Notes: generated from the sequence alone by a model not told the origin. Counted from the stretch's first letter, positions 6,292-15,065 are shown. The stretch: 15,146 nt of DNA from WYZ-LMO11 sp964617245 (GCA_964617245.1 CAZTWF010000064.1:1-15146); one strand, 5' to 3'. A program made the numbers and translations.

Positions 6292-6332
6292 TTATAAAAA
6301 TTATTTTATTAAAAATTTATTATAAAAATTAT
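6291..6332. repeat. Direct repeat ATTATAAAAATTAT, two copies
   Basis: The 14-base unit occurs at 6291-6304 and 6319-6332, with starts 28 bases apart, in the AT-rich gap between the DUF763 stop and the regulator promoter. Read on the minus strand it supplies short T-runs after DUF763 that may act as a terminator. In such AT-rich DNA the repeat may be chance. Confidence 0.35.
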
Positions 6333-7417
6333 ATCTTACTATCATCTAGAATACATTTAAGTCTCTTAAGAGCATTTAATTTTTCTTTTTCATTAATTTT
6401 AGCTTGTTCTATTGCAATTCTTAAAAATTCTATAGCTTCATCCATTTCTTTTCTCAATATTGGAAAAGGAACACCATCTTTTCCTCCAAATGCAAAAGAA
6501 TATTTCACAGGATCTTTCCAACTTGGAGATTCTCCATAGATTATATCAGATACTAAAGCAAGACCTCTTATAGTACCTGGACCAATACCTTCAATTGCTA
6601 ATAATTCTTCATAATTTTTTGGTTGAATATTATAAGCTTTTTCTAAAGCCTTCCAATTTATATGCCATGGCATTACTAAAATATTACTATTAGTATATTC
6701 TAATATAGATCTTTGACCTGATTTTACTTCAACAATATGTTTTCTTAATGATCTATCTTTAACAATATCTAATGATACTTTTCTACAACCTTCAGATTCT
6801 TTTGCTATCATATTTAATACTTTATCTTCTTTATAACCTATGATTCCTTTATGTGGTTCTATTACAAAACTATTAAGATTTTCTGATAACCAATGATATC
6901 TTCTTGCAAGTCTATTTTTTGGATTCATACCTTGTTGTACAATAGCCCATTCTCCATCTTCAGATAGAATAAAAACATGATGATAAAGTTGATATCCTGC
7001 TTGAATTGCTGCATTATCTACTTTTGCACATATTTTACTTGCATATACTAATTTAGAAATTTTTGATGTAGATAATCCTAGTTTTTCTCCTATAGTAGTA
7101 ATTTCTTCAGGTGTAGCTCTTGATTTTATTCCTTTACCTCCACAAATAGCCATACCAGTTTCTTCATAATTTATACTAGATTTTAGTACTCCTGTAACAA
7201 CAGTAGTTAATCCAGAAGAATGCCAATCAAATCCTAAAACACATCCAAATGCTTGAAACCAATATGGATTAGAAATTCTCCTTAAAAATTCTTTTCTTCC
7301 ATATTCATTAATAATTATAGTAGTAATACTTTGAGCTAAAGCTTTCATACGTTTAATTAACCAATTAGGAGCATGTCCTGAATGTAATGGTAAATATGCA
7401 GATCCTGTATAATACAC
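6329..7417 (-). CDS. DUF763 family protein with helix-hairpin-helix motif
   Basis: A 362-residue member of DUF763, a family of unknown function common in archaea and some thermophilic bacteria. The family hallmarks are an N-terminal TG-x-A-x-LPLHxGxAPxWL block, here YYTGSAYLPLHSGHAPNWL, then GFDWHSSG (62-69), CGGKG and RATPEE. A helix-hairpin-helix, EGIGPGTIRGLALVSDIIYG (about 276-295), suggests DNA binding. The GTG at 7417 is chosen because it places the first conserved block at the very N-terminus, as in other members; the longer frame from an ATG at 7504 would add 29 unrelated residues and overlap the divergent glycosylase gene. The divergent partner is a DNA glycosylase, so a shared role in DNA repair is possible but unproven. 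Confidence 0.85.
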   Translation of the reverse strand: MYYTGSAYLPLHSGHAPNWLIKRMKALAQSITTIIINEYGRKEFLRRISNPYWFQAFGCVLGFDWHSSGLTTVVTGVLKSSINYEETGMAICGGKGIKSRATPEEITTIGEKLGLSTSKISKLVYASKICAKVDNAAIQAGYQLYHHVFILSEDGEWAIVQQGMNPKNRLARRYHWLSENLNSFVIEPHKGIIGYKEDKVLNMIAKESEGCRKVSLDIVKDRSLRKHIVEVKSGQRSILEYTNSNILVMPWHINWKALEKAYNIQPKNYEELLAIEGIGPGTIRGLALVSDIIYGESPSWKDPVKYSFAFGGKDGVPFPILRKEMDEAIEFLRIAIEQAKINEKEKLNALKRLKCILDDSKI

Positions 7418-7473
7418 AAAAGAAATATTATTTAAGTAAAATTTAATTTTTTTGAAAAAATGAGGAGATAAAT
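7418..7473. promoter_or_regulatory. Divergent promoter region between DUF763 and the glycosylase
   Basis: These 56 AT-rich bases separate the two proposed start codons. TATTTAAGTA at about 7430-7439 can serve as TATA box for the plus-strand gene, about 25-30 bases before a GAGGAG ribosome site (7462-7467). On the minus strand ATTAAATTTTAC lies about 25-35 bases before the GTG at 7417, which would give a leaderless DUF763 transcript. Overlapping promoters would couple the two genes. Confidence 0.4.
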
Positions 7474-8370
7474 TTGAAGAAATTTTATGAAGTAGAATCT
7501 CCAATGAAATTAGAATTCTTATTATATCCTTCTTTTGCTATGCCTCTTTTTGATATAAGAGAAGATTTAATAATTAAAAAATATGGATTTTGTTCTAATC
7601 TTATTATTAAAAGAATAGAAAATAGATATATTGTTATTCATAATAATTTGAAATGCTTAGAATATGCTAAATATATTTTAGGTTTATGGTTTAATCCATG
7701 GTCTTATATAAATGAAGTTTCTGATAATTTTAAATCAATAATATTAAATTTATTAAAAATTTATCCAAATTTTAGTCTTAGTGTTTCACCTCTTGATGAT
7801 TTAGCTATATTTACTTCTATAATTTTATCTAGAAGAACAAATTATCATATTAATACTATTAAATGGTTAAAGATACTTATGGAAAATTATAAAGATTTAA
7901 GTATAATAGCAAAAGAAGATATTTCTAAATTATTAAAAATAACAAAAAGCTATCAAATTAAAGATTTGCCTAGATTATTATCTTATTACTTAGATATTAG
8001 AGATTTAATCTTATCTAAAACTATTAATCCTAGAAAATTACTTATTTGTAAAGGTATTGGTCCTAAAGTATTATATTCTTATTTATTACATGTATTATTA
8101 GATACAAGTTATGCTCCTATAGATTCTAATTTAGAAATTTTTATTAGAAATCTTAAAATTTATAAAGATTATAATAAACCAAATAAAAAATATTGTTTAA
8201 TAAATGAATGTGATAATTGTAAATTAACTTCATGTATAGAATATAAGCTTAGAAAGGATTTAGGAAGATTAACAGGATGGTTTCAAACTTTTGTTTATAA
8301 TTATGTAAAGAAATTTTGTAAAAAGAAAATCTGTAATATATGTTATTTAAGAAATTATTGCAATAAATAG
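7474..8370 (+). CDS. HhH-GPD DNA glycosylase with two four-cysteine clusters
   Basis: A 298-residue protein of the endonuclease III/HhH-GPD superfamily, which removes damaged bases from DNA. The hairpin ICKGIGPKVLYSYLL starts at residue 191; its K198 matches the lyase lysine of endonuclease III (GVGRK), and D217 in APIDSNL lies 19 residues on, where the catalytic Asp is expected (18 in the E. coli enzyme). At the C-terminus C282-x4-C287-x2-C290-x5-C296 resembles the [4Fe-4S] loop of the family (usual first spacing x6). A second set, C241-x4-C246-x2-C249-x4-C254, precedes it. The N-terminal third is divergent, so the damage recognised is unknown. TTG at 7474 is supported by GAGGAG six bases away; the ATG at 7504 is an alternative. 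Confidence 0.8.
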   Translation: MKKFYEVESPMKLEFLLYPSFAMPLFDIREDLIIKKYGFCSNLIIKRIENRYIVIHNNLKCLEYAKYILGLWFNPWSYINEVSDNFKSIILNLLKIYPNFSLSVSPLDDLAIFTSIILSRRTNYHINTIKWLKILMENYKDLSIIAKEDISKLLKITKSYQIKDLPRLLSYYLDIRDLILSKTINPRKLLICKGIGPKVLYSYLLHVLLDTSYAPIDSNLEIFIRNLKIYKDYNKPNKKYCLINECDNCKLTSCIEYKLRKDLGRLTGWFQTFVYNYVKKFCKKKICNICYLRNYCNK

Positions 8371-8372
8371 TT

Positions 8373-8382
8373 TTATTTATAT
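8373..8382 (+). promoter_or_regulatory. TATA box of the phosphatase gene
   Basis: TTATTTATAT stands about 30 bases before the ATG at 8411, with no ribosome site between. This spacing predicts a nearly leaderless transcript. Confidence 0.5.
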
Positions 8383-8410
8383 CATAGATACTTTTTATTA
8401 TTATTTGTAT

Positions 8411-9190
8411 ATGATTGACTTAATTAAAAATGTAGAAAAAGCAATAGAAAAAGAAAAAACAATAAGAGAAGGTAAGTTTATCAGATTAAAAAAATCATCA
8501 ATTACAGTAATAGGAGATTTACATGGAGATCTTTTCTCTTTAAATAAAATATTAGATAGAATAGAAACAGAATTTATAATTTTCCTTGGAGATTATGCTG
8601 ATAGAGGTCCTTTTCCTATAGAAGTTTATGAAAGAATATTTGAATTAAAAATTGAATATCCAGATAAAGTATTTTTATTAAGAGGAAATCATGAAGCACC
8701 AGATCTTATATCATTTTATCCTCATGATTTTCCATGGTATTTAAAAGAAAAATATGGAGAAAAATGGAGAGAGATTTATAATAGTTTAGTTGATCTATAT
8801 AATAAACTTCCAATAGCTATTATAATTAATAATTTTGCACTTTTATTACATGGTGGAATATCTAATAAAATAACAATAGATAGTTTAATAGAACCAAATG
8901 AAGAAGATTTAGAGATTATACTATGGAGTGATCCTTCTGATAATATTAATGGTATAATTCCATCAAATAGAGGAGCAGGAGTTATATTTGGTCCTGATAT
9001 TACTTCATTAGTATTAAATAAATTAAATGTAAAATATTTAATAAGAAGTCATCAATCAGTAATAAAAGGATATAAATGGAATCATAATAATAAAGTATTA
9101 ACAATTTTTTCTGCAAAAAATGTATATGATTTGGATAATGGAGCATATTTAATGATACTAAATGATGAAATGAATATAATTACTTTTTAA
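8411..9190 (+). CDS. PPP-family (PP1/PP2A-like) protein phosphatase
   Basis: A 259-residue metallophosphatase with every PPP signature: GDLHGD (35-40), GDYADRG (60-66), RGNHE (91-95), LLHGG (145-149) and RSHQS (212-216). The Asp, His and Asn residues bind two metal ions and H94 acts as general acid; the likely reaction is removal of phosphate from Ser/Thr of proteins in the cytosol. Archaeal PP1-arch enzymes have this size. The ATG at 8411 is preferred to a TTG two codons earlier because it fits the TATA spacing. It converges with the M48 protease gene, and the two stop codons overlap by four bases. No kinase is next to it, so its target cannot be guessed. Confidence 0.93.
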   Translation: MIDLIKNVEKAIEKEKTIREGKFIRLKKSSITVIGDLHGDLFSLNKILDRIETEFIIFLGDYADRGPFPIEVYERIFELKIEYPDKVFLLRGNHEAPDLISFYPHDFPWYLKEKYGEKWREIYNSLVDLYNKLPIAIIINNFALLLHGGISNKITIDSLIEPNEEDLEIILWSDPSDNINGIIPSNRGAGVIFGPDITSLVLNKLNVKYLIRSHQSVIKGYKWNHNNKVLTIFSAKNVYDLDNGAYLMILNDEMNIITF

Positions 9191-10623
9191 TATTTACTTT
9201 TAAAAGAATTAAAAAATCCTTTTATACAGCCAATAATAGCAGAAATAAATGTATTTTTTATTTTCATTATTTCAAGATTTTCAAGTACTTTTATTCTATA
9301 ATATAATGGAGGATGGGGATCCCATTTAATCCATTCTTCAATATTTACAATTTCAAATATATGTGATTGATATTTTAATAGACCTATTTTTCTTAAAGCT
9401 GAAGCTAATGCTTTTGGTTTATTTGTTATAATTGCAGCATCAAGATCAGCTCTAGCTTCTAAAAATTTTGCTACAAAAAATAATACTGTAAATGAAAAAA
9501 TTAGATATAAAATATCAAAAAATAATCCTAATGATGCCATTTTAGGCCATATAATATAAACTCTTGTTAAATATTCAATGGTCACAAGAGACATTAAAGT
9601 TAAAGGATCTCTTGCTTTAATATGACTAAATTCATGAGCAATAACAGTTTCTATTTCTTCTTCATTCATATATGTAATTAATCCACTAGTTATTAATATT
9701 GCAGATCTTCTTGAAGAAATTCCTGTTGCTGCAGCATTTGGAGAAAGTACATTTAATAAAGTAATTCTTGGTAATTTTGAAAATTTAAATTTAGAAGCTA
9801 AATTTTCAATAATTTTATAGATATTAACAACTTTTATGTTTATAGATTCAGGTATACAAATTTGTTCATATTTTCTTAGTATAGATTTTATAATTTCTGG
9901 ATCTAATTCTTTTCCTAAAGCTAATGTATTATCATAAATTTCCTTTTTTATTTCTTTTATTCTTGGTAAACATTTCCTTAAAATATTATTAAGTTCTTCT
10001 TTTTTCATTTTTAATTCAGCAATATGAATAGATGGATTATCTTTTGATATTTCAAATTCTCCACGATAAAGAATTAAATTATTTGCAAATATAAGTATGA
10101 TAAACTGAATTAATACTAATATTATTGGAGTTAACATTTCAAATATTTGATAAATTAAAATACCAAATAATAATATAATCACAAATAAATAAATAAAATT
10201 ACCGAATATAATAGAAGAAATTATTTTTTTAATACCTCTTTCTTTACTTTTTGGAATTAATTCCATTTTTGGAGAAAATACAAGAAATAAAGAACTACTT
10301 TCTTTCTTAATAATAAATGATCTTAATAATTTTTCAATTTCTAAATCAATTACTCTATAATCTCTTTCTGTAAGATCTTTAAGTTGTGGAGCATAAAAAA
10401 CTTCTACTTTATTCTTATAAAATTTTATTTGAATATCAATAGGATTACTATCAATTAATAATCTGAATTGTATAATAGCACTATCTTCTAATGTAGACTT
10501 ACTAATATGGATAATATTTGACATTCTTTCTAAATTATCAATAATATAATCTAATAATTCTGATAAATTCTCAAATGGTATATCTATATTAAAAGTAATA
10601 GATCTTTTCCATATTTCTGACAA
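9187..10623 (-). CDS. Membrane M48-family zinc metalloprotease (HtpX-like)
   Basis: A 478-residue protein. Residues 1-135 form a soluble N-terminal domain of unknown type, two close membrane helices follow at about 141-160 and 164-186, then an approximately 140-residue linker. The catalytic part has AHEFSH: H330 and H334 bind zinc and E331 is the base. After another hydrophobic stretch comes EARADLDAA, where E389 is the third zinc ligand, the M48 (Ste24/HtpX) pattern. Family members cut damaged or misfolded membrane proteins. The extra N-terminal domain makes it longer than bacterial HtpX (about 290). The gene diverges from the Lrp regulator across an 85-base AT-rich gap and converges with the phosphatase. 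Confidence 0.9.
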   Translation of the reverse strand: MSEIWKRSITFNIDIPFENLSELLDYIIDNLERMSNIIHISKSTLEDSAIIQFRLLIDSNPIDIQIKFYKNKVEVFYAPQLKDLTERDYRVIDLEIEKLLRSFIIKKESSSLFLVFSPKMELIPKSKERGIKKIISSIIFGNFIYLFVIILLFGILIYQIFEMLTPIILVLIQFIILIFANNLILYRGEFEISKDNPSIHIAELKMKKEELNNILRKCLPRIKEIKKEIYDNTLALGKELDPEIIKSILRKYEQICIPESINIKVVNIYKIIENLASKFKFSKLPRITLLNVLSPNAAATGISSRRSAILITSGLITYMNEEEIETVIAHEFSHIKARDPLTLMSLVTIEYLTRVYIIWPKMASLGLFFDILYLIFSFTVLFFVAKFLEARADLDAAIITNKPKALASALRKIGLLKYQSHIFEIVNIEEWIKWDPHPPLYYRIKVLENLEIMKIKNTFISAIIGCIKGFFNSFKSKY

Positions 10624-10708
10624 TTATATTCCCATTAGATTATTATTAAACTAACTAAAAAAGATATTGACAAAAAAAATAAGAGATATGTTTAAGAAAT
10701 GAGTATAT
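10624..10708. promoter_or_regulatory. Divergent intergenic region, M48 protease / Lrp regulator
   Basis: Eighty-five AT-rich bases between two divergent start codons must hold both promoters. No convincing TATA box or Shine-Dalgarno could be assigned to either gene by eye; TGTTTAAGA at 10689-10697 is too close to the regulator ATG to be its TATA box. Self-regulation by the Lrp protein from this gap is plausible but no clear palindrome is visible. Confidence 0.3.
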
Positions 10709-11131
10709 ATGAAAAATATTGATGATATTGACCTCAAAATATTATCAATTTTAAAAAATGATAGTAGAACACCATATACAAAAATTGCTGAAGAATTAAA
10801 AATATCAGAAGCAGCAGTAAGAAAAAGAATTGAGAAACTAAAAAATGAAGGTATAATTAAAAAATTTACAATAGAAGTAGATCTTGGTGAAAAAGTACAA
10901 GTATTAATACTTATATCAGTTCTACCATCATATCCAAATCCTACTATTGCTCAAGCTATAAGGAAAATTAATGGTATAGAACAAGTATATGAAGTTGCTG
11001 GAGAAGTTGATATTATTGCTATAGCTTCTGGTAGAAATATACATGAAATAAATAGATATATAGATGATATAAGAAAAATAGAAGGTATTGCTAAAACAAG
11101 TTCAATGATTGTTCTCAGATCTTGGATTTAA
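10709..11131 (+). CDS. lysM: Lrp/AsnC-family regulator, LysM-like
   Basis: A 140-residue regulator with the classic Lrp layout: MKNIDDIDLKILSILKNDSR opens an N-terminal helix-turn-helix (residues 1-52, recognition part ISEAAVRKRIEKLKNEGIIKKF), followed by a RAM ligand-binding domain (about 60-140) with the conserved stretch EVAGEVDIIAIASG. Lrp proteins form octamers and sense amino acids. In Sulfolobus, LysM binds the promoter of the LysW-type lysine cluster and loses affinity with lysine. Here the gene stands 67 bases before the lysX ATG on the same strand, so the same job is inferred. The symbol rests on this context; a paralogue with another ligand is possible. Confidence 0.8.
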   Translation: MKNIDDIDLKILSILKNDSRTPYTKIAEELKISEAAVRKRIEKLKNEGIIKKFTIEVDLGEKVQVLILISVLPSYPNPTIAQAIRKINGIEQVYEVAGEVDIIAIASGRNIHEINRYIDDIRKIEGIAKTSSMIVLRSWI

Positions 11132-11150
11132 AAAGTTTTTAATTTTAGCA

Positions 11151-11163
11151 AAATATTTAAATA
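11151..11163 (+). promoter_or_regulatory. TATA box of the lys operon, with nearby candidate operator
   Basis: The segment AAATATTTAAATA lies about 40 bases before the lysX ATG, with transcript start expected near 11183 and a weak ribosome site AAAGGTTGA at 11185-11193. An inverted repeat ATTTT-AGC-AAAAT (11142-11154) overlaps the upstream edge and could be the operator of the adjacent Lrp protein, which favours AT-rich half sites. Confidence 0.45.
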
Positions 11164-11198
11164 AAATATAAATAACGAATCTATAAAGGTTGACTATA

Positions 11199-12050
11199 AT
11201 GGTTAAATTAAGTATATTATATGATCATATGAGATGGGAAGAAAAAGCACTTTATGAAGCTTGTAGAAAACGTAATATAGAATTCTCTATGATAAATGCA
11301 AAAAATCTCTCTCTTGAATTAACTTCTAATGATAAGCCTGATAATATTGGTGATATTGTACTTCAAAGATGTGTTGAATATTTCTGTGGATTATATCTTA
11401 CTGCTATTATTGAAAATTATGGAATTAAGGTAATAAATAGTTTTAAAACCTTAGAAATTTGTGGTAATAAACTTTTAAATACATTAATATTTAAAAAACA
11501 TAATATTCCAACTCCTCGTACTTTTATAGCATTTGATATTAATTCAGCTTTAGAAGCTTTTGAAAAAATTGGATATCCTGCAATATTAAAGCCAATAATA
11601 GGAAGTTGGGGTAGACTAGTGTCTTTAATAAATAATAAGACTTCTGCTATAGTAGCTTTAGAACATAGAGAAATGATGTTTCCATTATATCAAGTATATT
11701 ACATACAAGAAATGATCAAAAGACCTCCAAGAGATATTAGAGTATTTGTGATAGGAGATGATGTACCTGTTGCTATTTATAGAATAAATGAAAATGATTG
11801 GAGGACAAATACTGCTAGAGGAGGAAGAGTAGAAAGATGTCCTATTACACCAGAATTAAGAGAACTTGCATTAAAAGCTGCAGAAGCAGTTGGAGGAGGT
11901 ATTTTTGGAGTAGATATGATGGAAAAAGATAGTGAATATATAGTACATGAAATTAATGGTACTGTAGAATTTAAAAATACAGTTCCTGCTACTGGTGTAG
12001 ATATACCTGGTATGATCATTGATTATGCTATTAAGGAGGCTAAAAAATGA
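11199..12050 (+). CDS. lysX: LysW-2-aminoadipate ligase LysX (or LysW-glutamate ligase ArgX)
   Basis: A 283-residue ATP-grasp ligase that attaches the amino group of 2-aminoadipate to the C-terminal glutamate of the carrier LysW, the first protected step of lysine synthesis; the ArgX variant uses glutamate for arginine. Visible parts are the RCVEYFCGLYLTA stretch, the ATP lysine in GYPAILKPIIGSWGRLVS, RDIRVFVIGDD, TNTARGGRVERCP, and the metal site GVDMME with VHEINGTVEFKN. These follow Thermus LysX closely. The ATG at 11199 follows a weak ribosome site; a TTG three codons earlier is less likely. It overlaps lysY by ATGA. LysX versus ArgX preference cannot be settled by eye. Confidence 0.92.
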   Translation: MVKLSILYDHMRWEEKALYEACRKRNIEFSMINAKNLSLELTSNDKPDNIGDIVLQRCVEYFCGLYLTAIIENYGIKVINSFKTLEICGNKLLNTLIFKKHNIPTPRTFIAFDINSALEAFEKIGYPAILKPIIGSWGRLVSLINNKTSAIVALEHREMMFPLYQVYYIQEMIKRPPRDIRVFVIGDDVPVAIYRINENDWRTNTARGGRVERCPITPELRELALKAAEAVGGGIFGVDMMEKDSEYIVHEINGTVEFKNTVPATGVDIPGMIIDYAIKEAKK

Positions 12051-13102
12051 TATCAATTGGAATAATAGGAGGATCAGGATATACTGGAGGAGAACTTCTT
12101 AGAATATTATTAAATCATCCAAATGTAGAAATAAAAGCAGTAACATCAAGAGAATTATCAGGTGAACCAGTATATAGAGCACATCCACATTTAAGAAAAG
12201 TTACTAATTTAAAATTTATTGAGCCTAATATTGAGAAAATAGCATCTTTATGTGATATAGTTTTCTTAGCACTACCTCATGGTAAATCTGCAATAATAGC
12301 AAAAAAATTCTTAGAAGTAGGAATTAGAGTAATAGATTTGAGTGCTGATTTTAGATTAAAAAATAAAGAAGATTATCTAAAATGGTATGGATGGGAACAT
12401 CCATGTCCTGAGTTATTAGAAAAAGCAGTATATGGTCTTCCAGAATTTCACAGAGAAGAGATTAGAAATGCTAAATTAGTTGCAAATCCAGGATGTATAT
12501 CAACAGTAAGTATATTAAGTATAACTCCAGTAGTAAAAGCAGGTATTGTAGAAAATGAAAGAATTATTTTAGATGTAAAGATAGGTTCTTCTGGTGCTGG
12601 AATGAGTGTAAGTAAAGCAACTCATCATCCTGAACATTCTAATATAGTAAGAGTGTATAAACCAATTATGCATAGACATATAGCTGAAATAGAACAAGAA
12701 GTTTCATTAAAAACAAGAGAGAAAATTAAAGTTGCTTTAACTCCACATGCTATAGATATGGTAAGAGGAATTCTAGTAACTGGGCATTTATTTTTAAAAA
12801 GAGAAGTTAGTTTACAGGAAATATGGAAAGCATATAGAGAAGCTTATCAAAATGAAGCTTTTATAAGAATTGTAAGAGATCATAAAGGATTACATAGATT
12901 GCCAAATCCAATTAATACAATTGGTTCTAATTTCTGTGATGTAGGATTTGAAATTGATCCTCATGTAAATAGGATTATAACATTTGGAGCTATTGATAAT
13001 TTAATAAAAGGAGCTGCAGGACAAGCAGTTCAAAATCTCAATATAATGATAGGTGTAGATGAGAGAACAAGCTTGGGATTTGCAGGAGTAAGACCTGTAT
13101 GA
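12047..13102 (+). CDS. lysY: LysW-aminoadipyl phosphate reductase LysY (ArgC-like)
   Basis: A 351-residue NADPH-dependent reductase of the ArgC family that turns LysW-aminoadipyl 6-phosphate into the semialdehyde (or the glutamyl counterpart in arginine synthesis). It has the dinucleotide loop GIIGGSGYTGGEL (5-17), the catalytic cysteine C150 in ANPGCIST, the conserved SSGAGMS loop (181-187), and the catalytic histidine H234 in TPHAIDMVRG. Full length for the family. Start and stop overlap lysX and lysZ by four bases each, so translation is coupled. It is the third reaction of the carrier-bound pathway. Confidence 0.93.
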   Translation: MISIGIIGGSGYTGGELLRILLNHPNVEIKAVTSRELSGEPVYRAHPHLRKVTNLKFIEPNIEKIASLCDIVFLALPHGKSAIIAKKFLEVGIRVIDLSADFRLKNKEDYLKWYGWEHPCPELLEKAVYGLPEFHREEIRNAKLVANPGCISTVSILSITPVVKAGIVENERIILDVKIGSSGAGMSVSKATHHPEHSNIVRVYKPIMHRHIAEIEQEVSLKTREKIKVALTPHAIDMVRGILVTGHLFLKREVSLQEIWKAYREAYQNEAFIRIVRDHKGLHRLPNPINTIGSNFCDVGFEIDPHVNRIITFGAIDNLIKGAAGQAVQNLNIMIGVDERTSLGFAGVRPV

Positions 13103-13905
13103 AAATTGTTGTAAAAATAGGTGGAGATTTAATAAAAGATAATATAAATACATCATTAATAGAGGATTTTAAAGAATATGCAAAAAATAGGGAATTAATA
13201 ATAGTTCATGGTGGTGGAGATAGAGTTACAGAAATAGCAACAAAATTAGGAAAAGAACAAATATTTGTTATTTCACCTGAAGGATTTAAAAGTAGATATA
13301 CTGATAAGGAGACTGTTGAGATTTATACAATGGTAATGGCAGGAGAAATAAATAAAAAAATTGTTAGATTACTTCAATCCTTTGGTATAAATGCAATAGG
13401 TCTTTCAGGTTTTGATGGAGCTTTATTAAGAGCAAAAAGAAAAGAAAGAATTGTCATAATAGATGAAAAAGGAAGAAAAAGAGCAATTGATGGAGGTTAT
13501 ACTGGAAAAATAATTTCAGTAAATTCAGAATTAATATCATTATTAATGGAAAAAGGCTATGTGCCTGTAATATCACCAATAGCAATGGGAGAAATGTTTG
13601 AGCCATTAAATGTAGATGGTGATAGAACAGCAGGAGCTATAGCAAAATCAATTAATGCAAATATACTAATTTATCTTACTGATGTTAAAGGAATATTAAT
13701 GAATGAAGAAATTATTAGAAAAATAAGTATTATTGATGTGGAAAAATTATTAGAAAAAATAGGACCAGGAATGTCAACAAAAGTTCATGCAGCAATTGAT
13801 GCTATAAAGGGTGGTGTTGAAAAAGTTATTATTACTTCTGGATTTATTGAAAAACCAATTACAAAAGCTATAAAAGAAGAAGAAGGAACAGTGATTTATT
13901 TATGA
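13099..13905 (+). CDS. lysZ: LysW-aminoadipate kinase LysZ (ArgB-like)
   Basis: A 268-residue amino-acid kinase that phosphorylates the free side-chain carboxylate of LysW-bound aminoadipate (or glutamate). Motifs: VVKIGGDLI with K6, the oxyanion-loop HGGG (37-40), SRYTDKETV (65-73), GLSGFDGALLRAKRK (101-115), the substrate and metal segment LNVDGDRTAGAIA (170-182) and LTDVKG (193-198). GLSG-x-DG with the following basic stretch RAKRK is typical of LysZ, which must grip an acidic carrier protein, and differs from free N-acetylglutamate kinases. It sits in the operon with 4-base overlaps on both sides. Confidence 0.93.
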   Translation: MKIVVKIGGDLIKDNINTSLIEDFKEYAKNRELIIVHGGGDRVTEIATKLGKEQIFVISPEGFKSRYTDKETVEIYTMVMAGEINKKIVRLLQSFGINAIGLSGFDGALLRAKRKERIVIIDEKGRKRAIDGGYTGKIISVNSELISLLMEKGYVPVISPIAMGEMFEPLNVDGDRTAGAIAKSINANILIYLTDVKGILMNEEIIRKISIIDVEKLLEKIGPGMSTKVHAAIDAIKGGVEKVIITSGFIEKPITKAIKEEEGTVIYL

Positions 13906-15065
13906 TGAGACTTGAGGATACATTTTTAGCAGATACTTATTGGAAGCGTCCTATAACTCTAGTAAGAGGATTAGGTGCAAAAGTATGGGATTCTCAAGGT
14001 AGGGAATATATTGATTGTAGTTGTGGTTATGGAGTAGCATTTCTAGGACACTGTCATCCAAAAATTGTTGAAGCTATAAAAAGACAATGTGAAAAATTGA
14101 TTACATGTCATGGCTCTTTTTATAATGATGCAAGAGAAGAATGTCTTTCAAGACTTAAAAAAATAAAACCTGAAGGTACAGATAAGGTATTTCTTTCAAA
14201 TTCTGGTGCTGAAGCTAATGAGGCTGCTATAAAATTAGTTAGAAAATATTCAAAAAAGAAAGGAATTATAGCAATGATAAATGGATTTCATGGAAAGACT
14301 ACAGGAGCTCTTTCATTAACATGGAATTCAAAATATAGAGAACCTTTTCTCCCATTACTTGAAGGAATAAAATTTGCTCCCTTTGGTAATATAGAAAAAT
14401 TAAGATCTATGATTGATGAAAATATTGGTGCAATATTTATTGAGCCAATACAAGGAGAAGGTGGTATAAATATTCCATCTTCTGATTATTTAAAAGAAGT
14501 AAGAGAAATTTGTAATGAAAAGGATATTATCTTAGTACTTGATGAGGTGCAAACTGGTTTTGGAAGAACTGGAAAAATGTGGGCACATGAGCATTTTGGA
14601 ATTAAACCAGATATATTATGTGCTGGTAAAGCTATAGGAGGAGGCTTACCCATAGGAATAACCTTTGCAAGAAAGGATATAATGGATTCTTTAAAAAGAG
14701 GAGAACATTCTAATACATTTGGTGGAAATCCACTTACATGTGCTGCTTGTACAGCAGCAATAGATGTAATACTTGAAGATAATCTTATAGAAAATGCAAA
14801 AATTATGGGAGATTTATTTTTAAATGGATTTTCAAAAATAGAAAGTAAGCTTATACGTGAAGTAAGAGGATTAGGATTGATGATAGGTATAGAAATGAGA
14901 ACTGAAGTAAGAGATATTATACTTAAAGCACTTGAAAAAGGAGTTATAGTATTAGAATCTGGAAGGAATATAGTAAGATTACTTCCACCATTAATTATTA
15001 AAAAAGAAGAAGTTGAGAAAGTAGTTTCAGTATTAAAAGAAGTAATTGAATCGGTGAAAATTTAA
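13902..15065 (+). CDS. lysJ: LysW-aminoadipate semialdehyde aminotransferase LysJ (ArgD-like)
   Basis: A 387-residue class-III PLP aminotransferase that converts the LysW-bound semialdehyde to LysW-lysine (or LysW-ornithine) with glutamate as donor. It shows SNSGAEANEAAIKLVRKY (97-114, phosphate binding), NGFHGKTTG, D214 in LDEVQTGFGRTG (contacts the pyridine nitrogen), K243 in CAGKAIGGG (the Schiff-base lysine) and NTFGGNPL near the dimer interface. Full length and intact. The start overlaps the lysZ stop by ATGA; a second ATG follows directly at 13905. It overlaps lysK by one base. Confidence 0.93.
   Translation: MMRLEDTFLADTYWKRPITLVRGLGAKVWDSQGREYIDCSCGYGVAFLGHCHPKIVEAIKRQCEKLITCHGSFYNDAREECLSRLKKIKPEGTDKVFLSNSGAEANEAAIKLVRKYSKKKGIIAMINGFHGKTTGALSLTWNSKYREPFLPLLEGIKFAPFGNIEKLRSMIDENIGAIFIEPIQGEGGINIPSSDYLKEVREICNEKDIILVLDEVQTGFGRTGKMWAHEHFGIKPDILCAGKAIGGGLPIGITFARKDIMDSLKRGEHSNTFGGNPLTCAACTAAIDVILEDNLIENAKIMGDLFLNGFSKIESKLIREVRGLGLMIGIEMRTEVRDIILKALEKGVIVLESGRNIVRLLPPLIIKKEEVEKVVSVLKEVIESVKI

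Noticed and set aside
7418..7504. 29-residue N-terminal extension of DUF763 from an ATG at 7504
   Set aside because: It precedes the point where the conserved family block begins, and would overlap the divergent glycosylase gene and both promoters.
9100..9200. Hairpin terminator between the convergent phosphatase and protease genes
   Set aside because: The stop codons overlap and no GC-rich stem is present; only AT-rich coding sequence is seen.
11777..12056. Two minus-strand frames opposite the end of lysX
   Set aside because: They are antisense shadows of a gene with intact ATP-grasp motifs.
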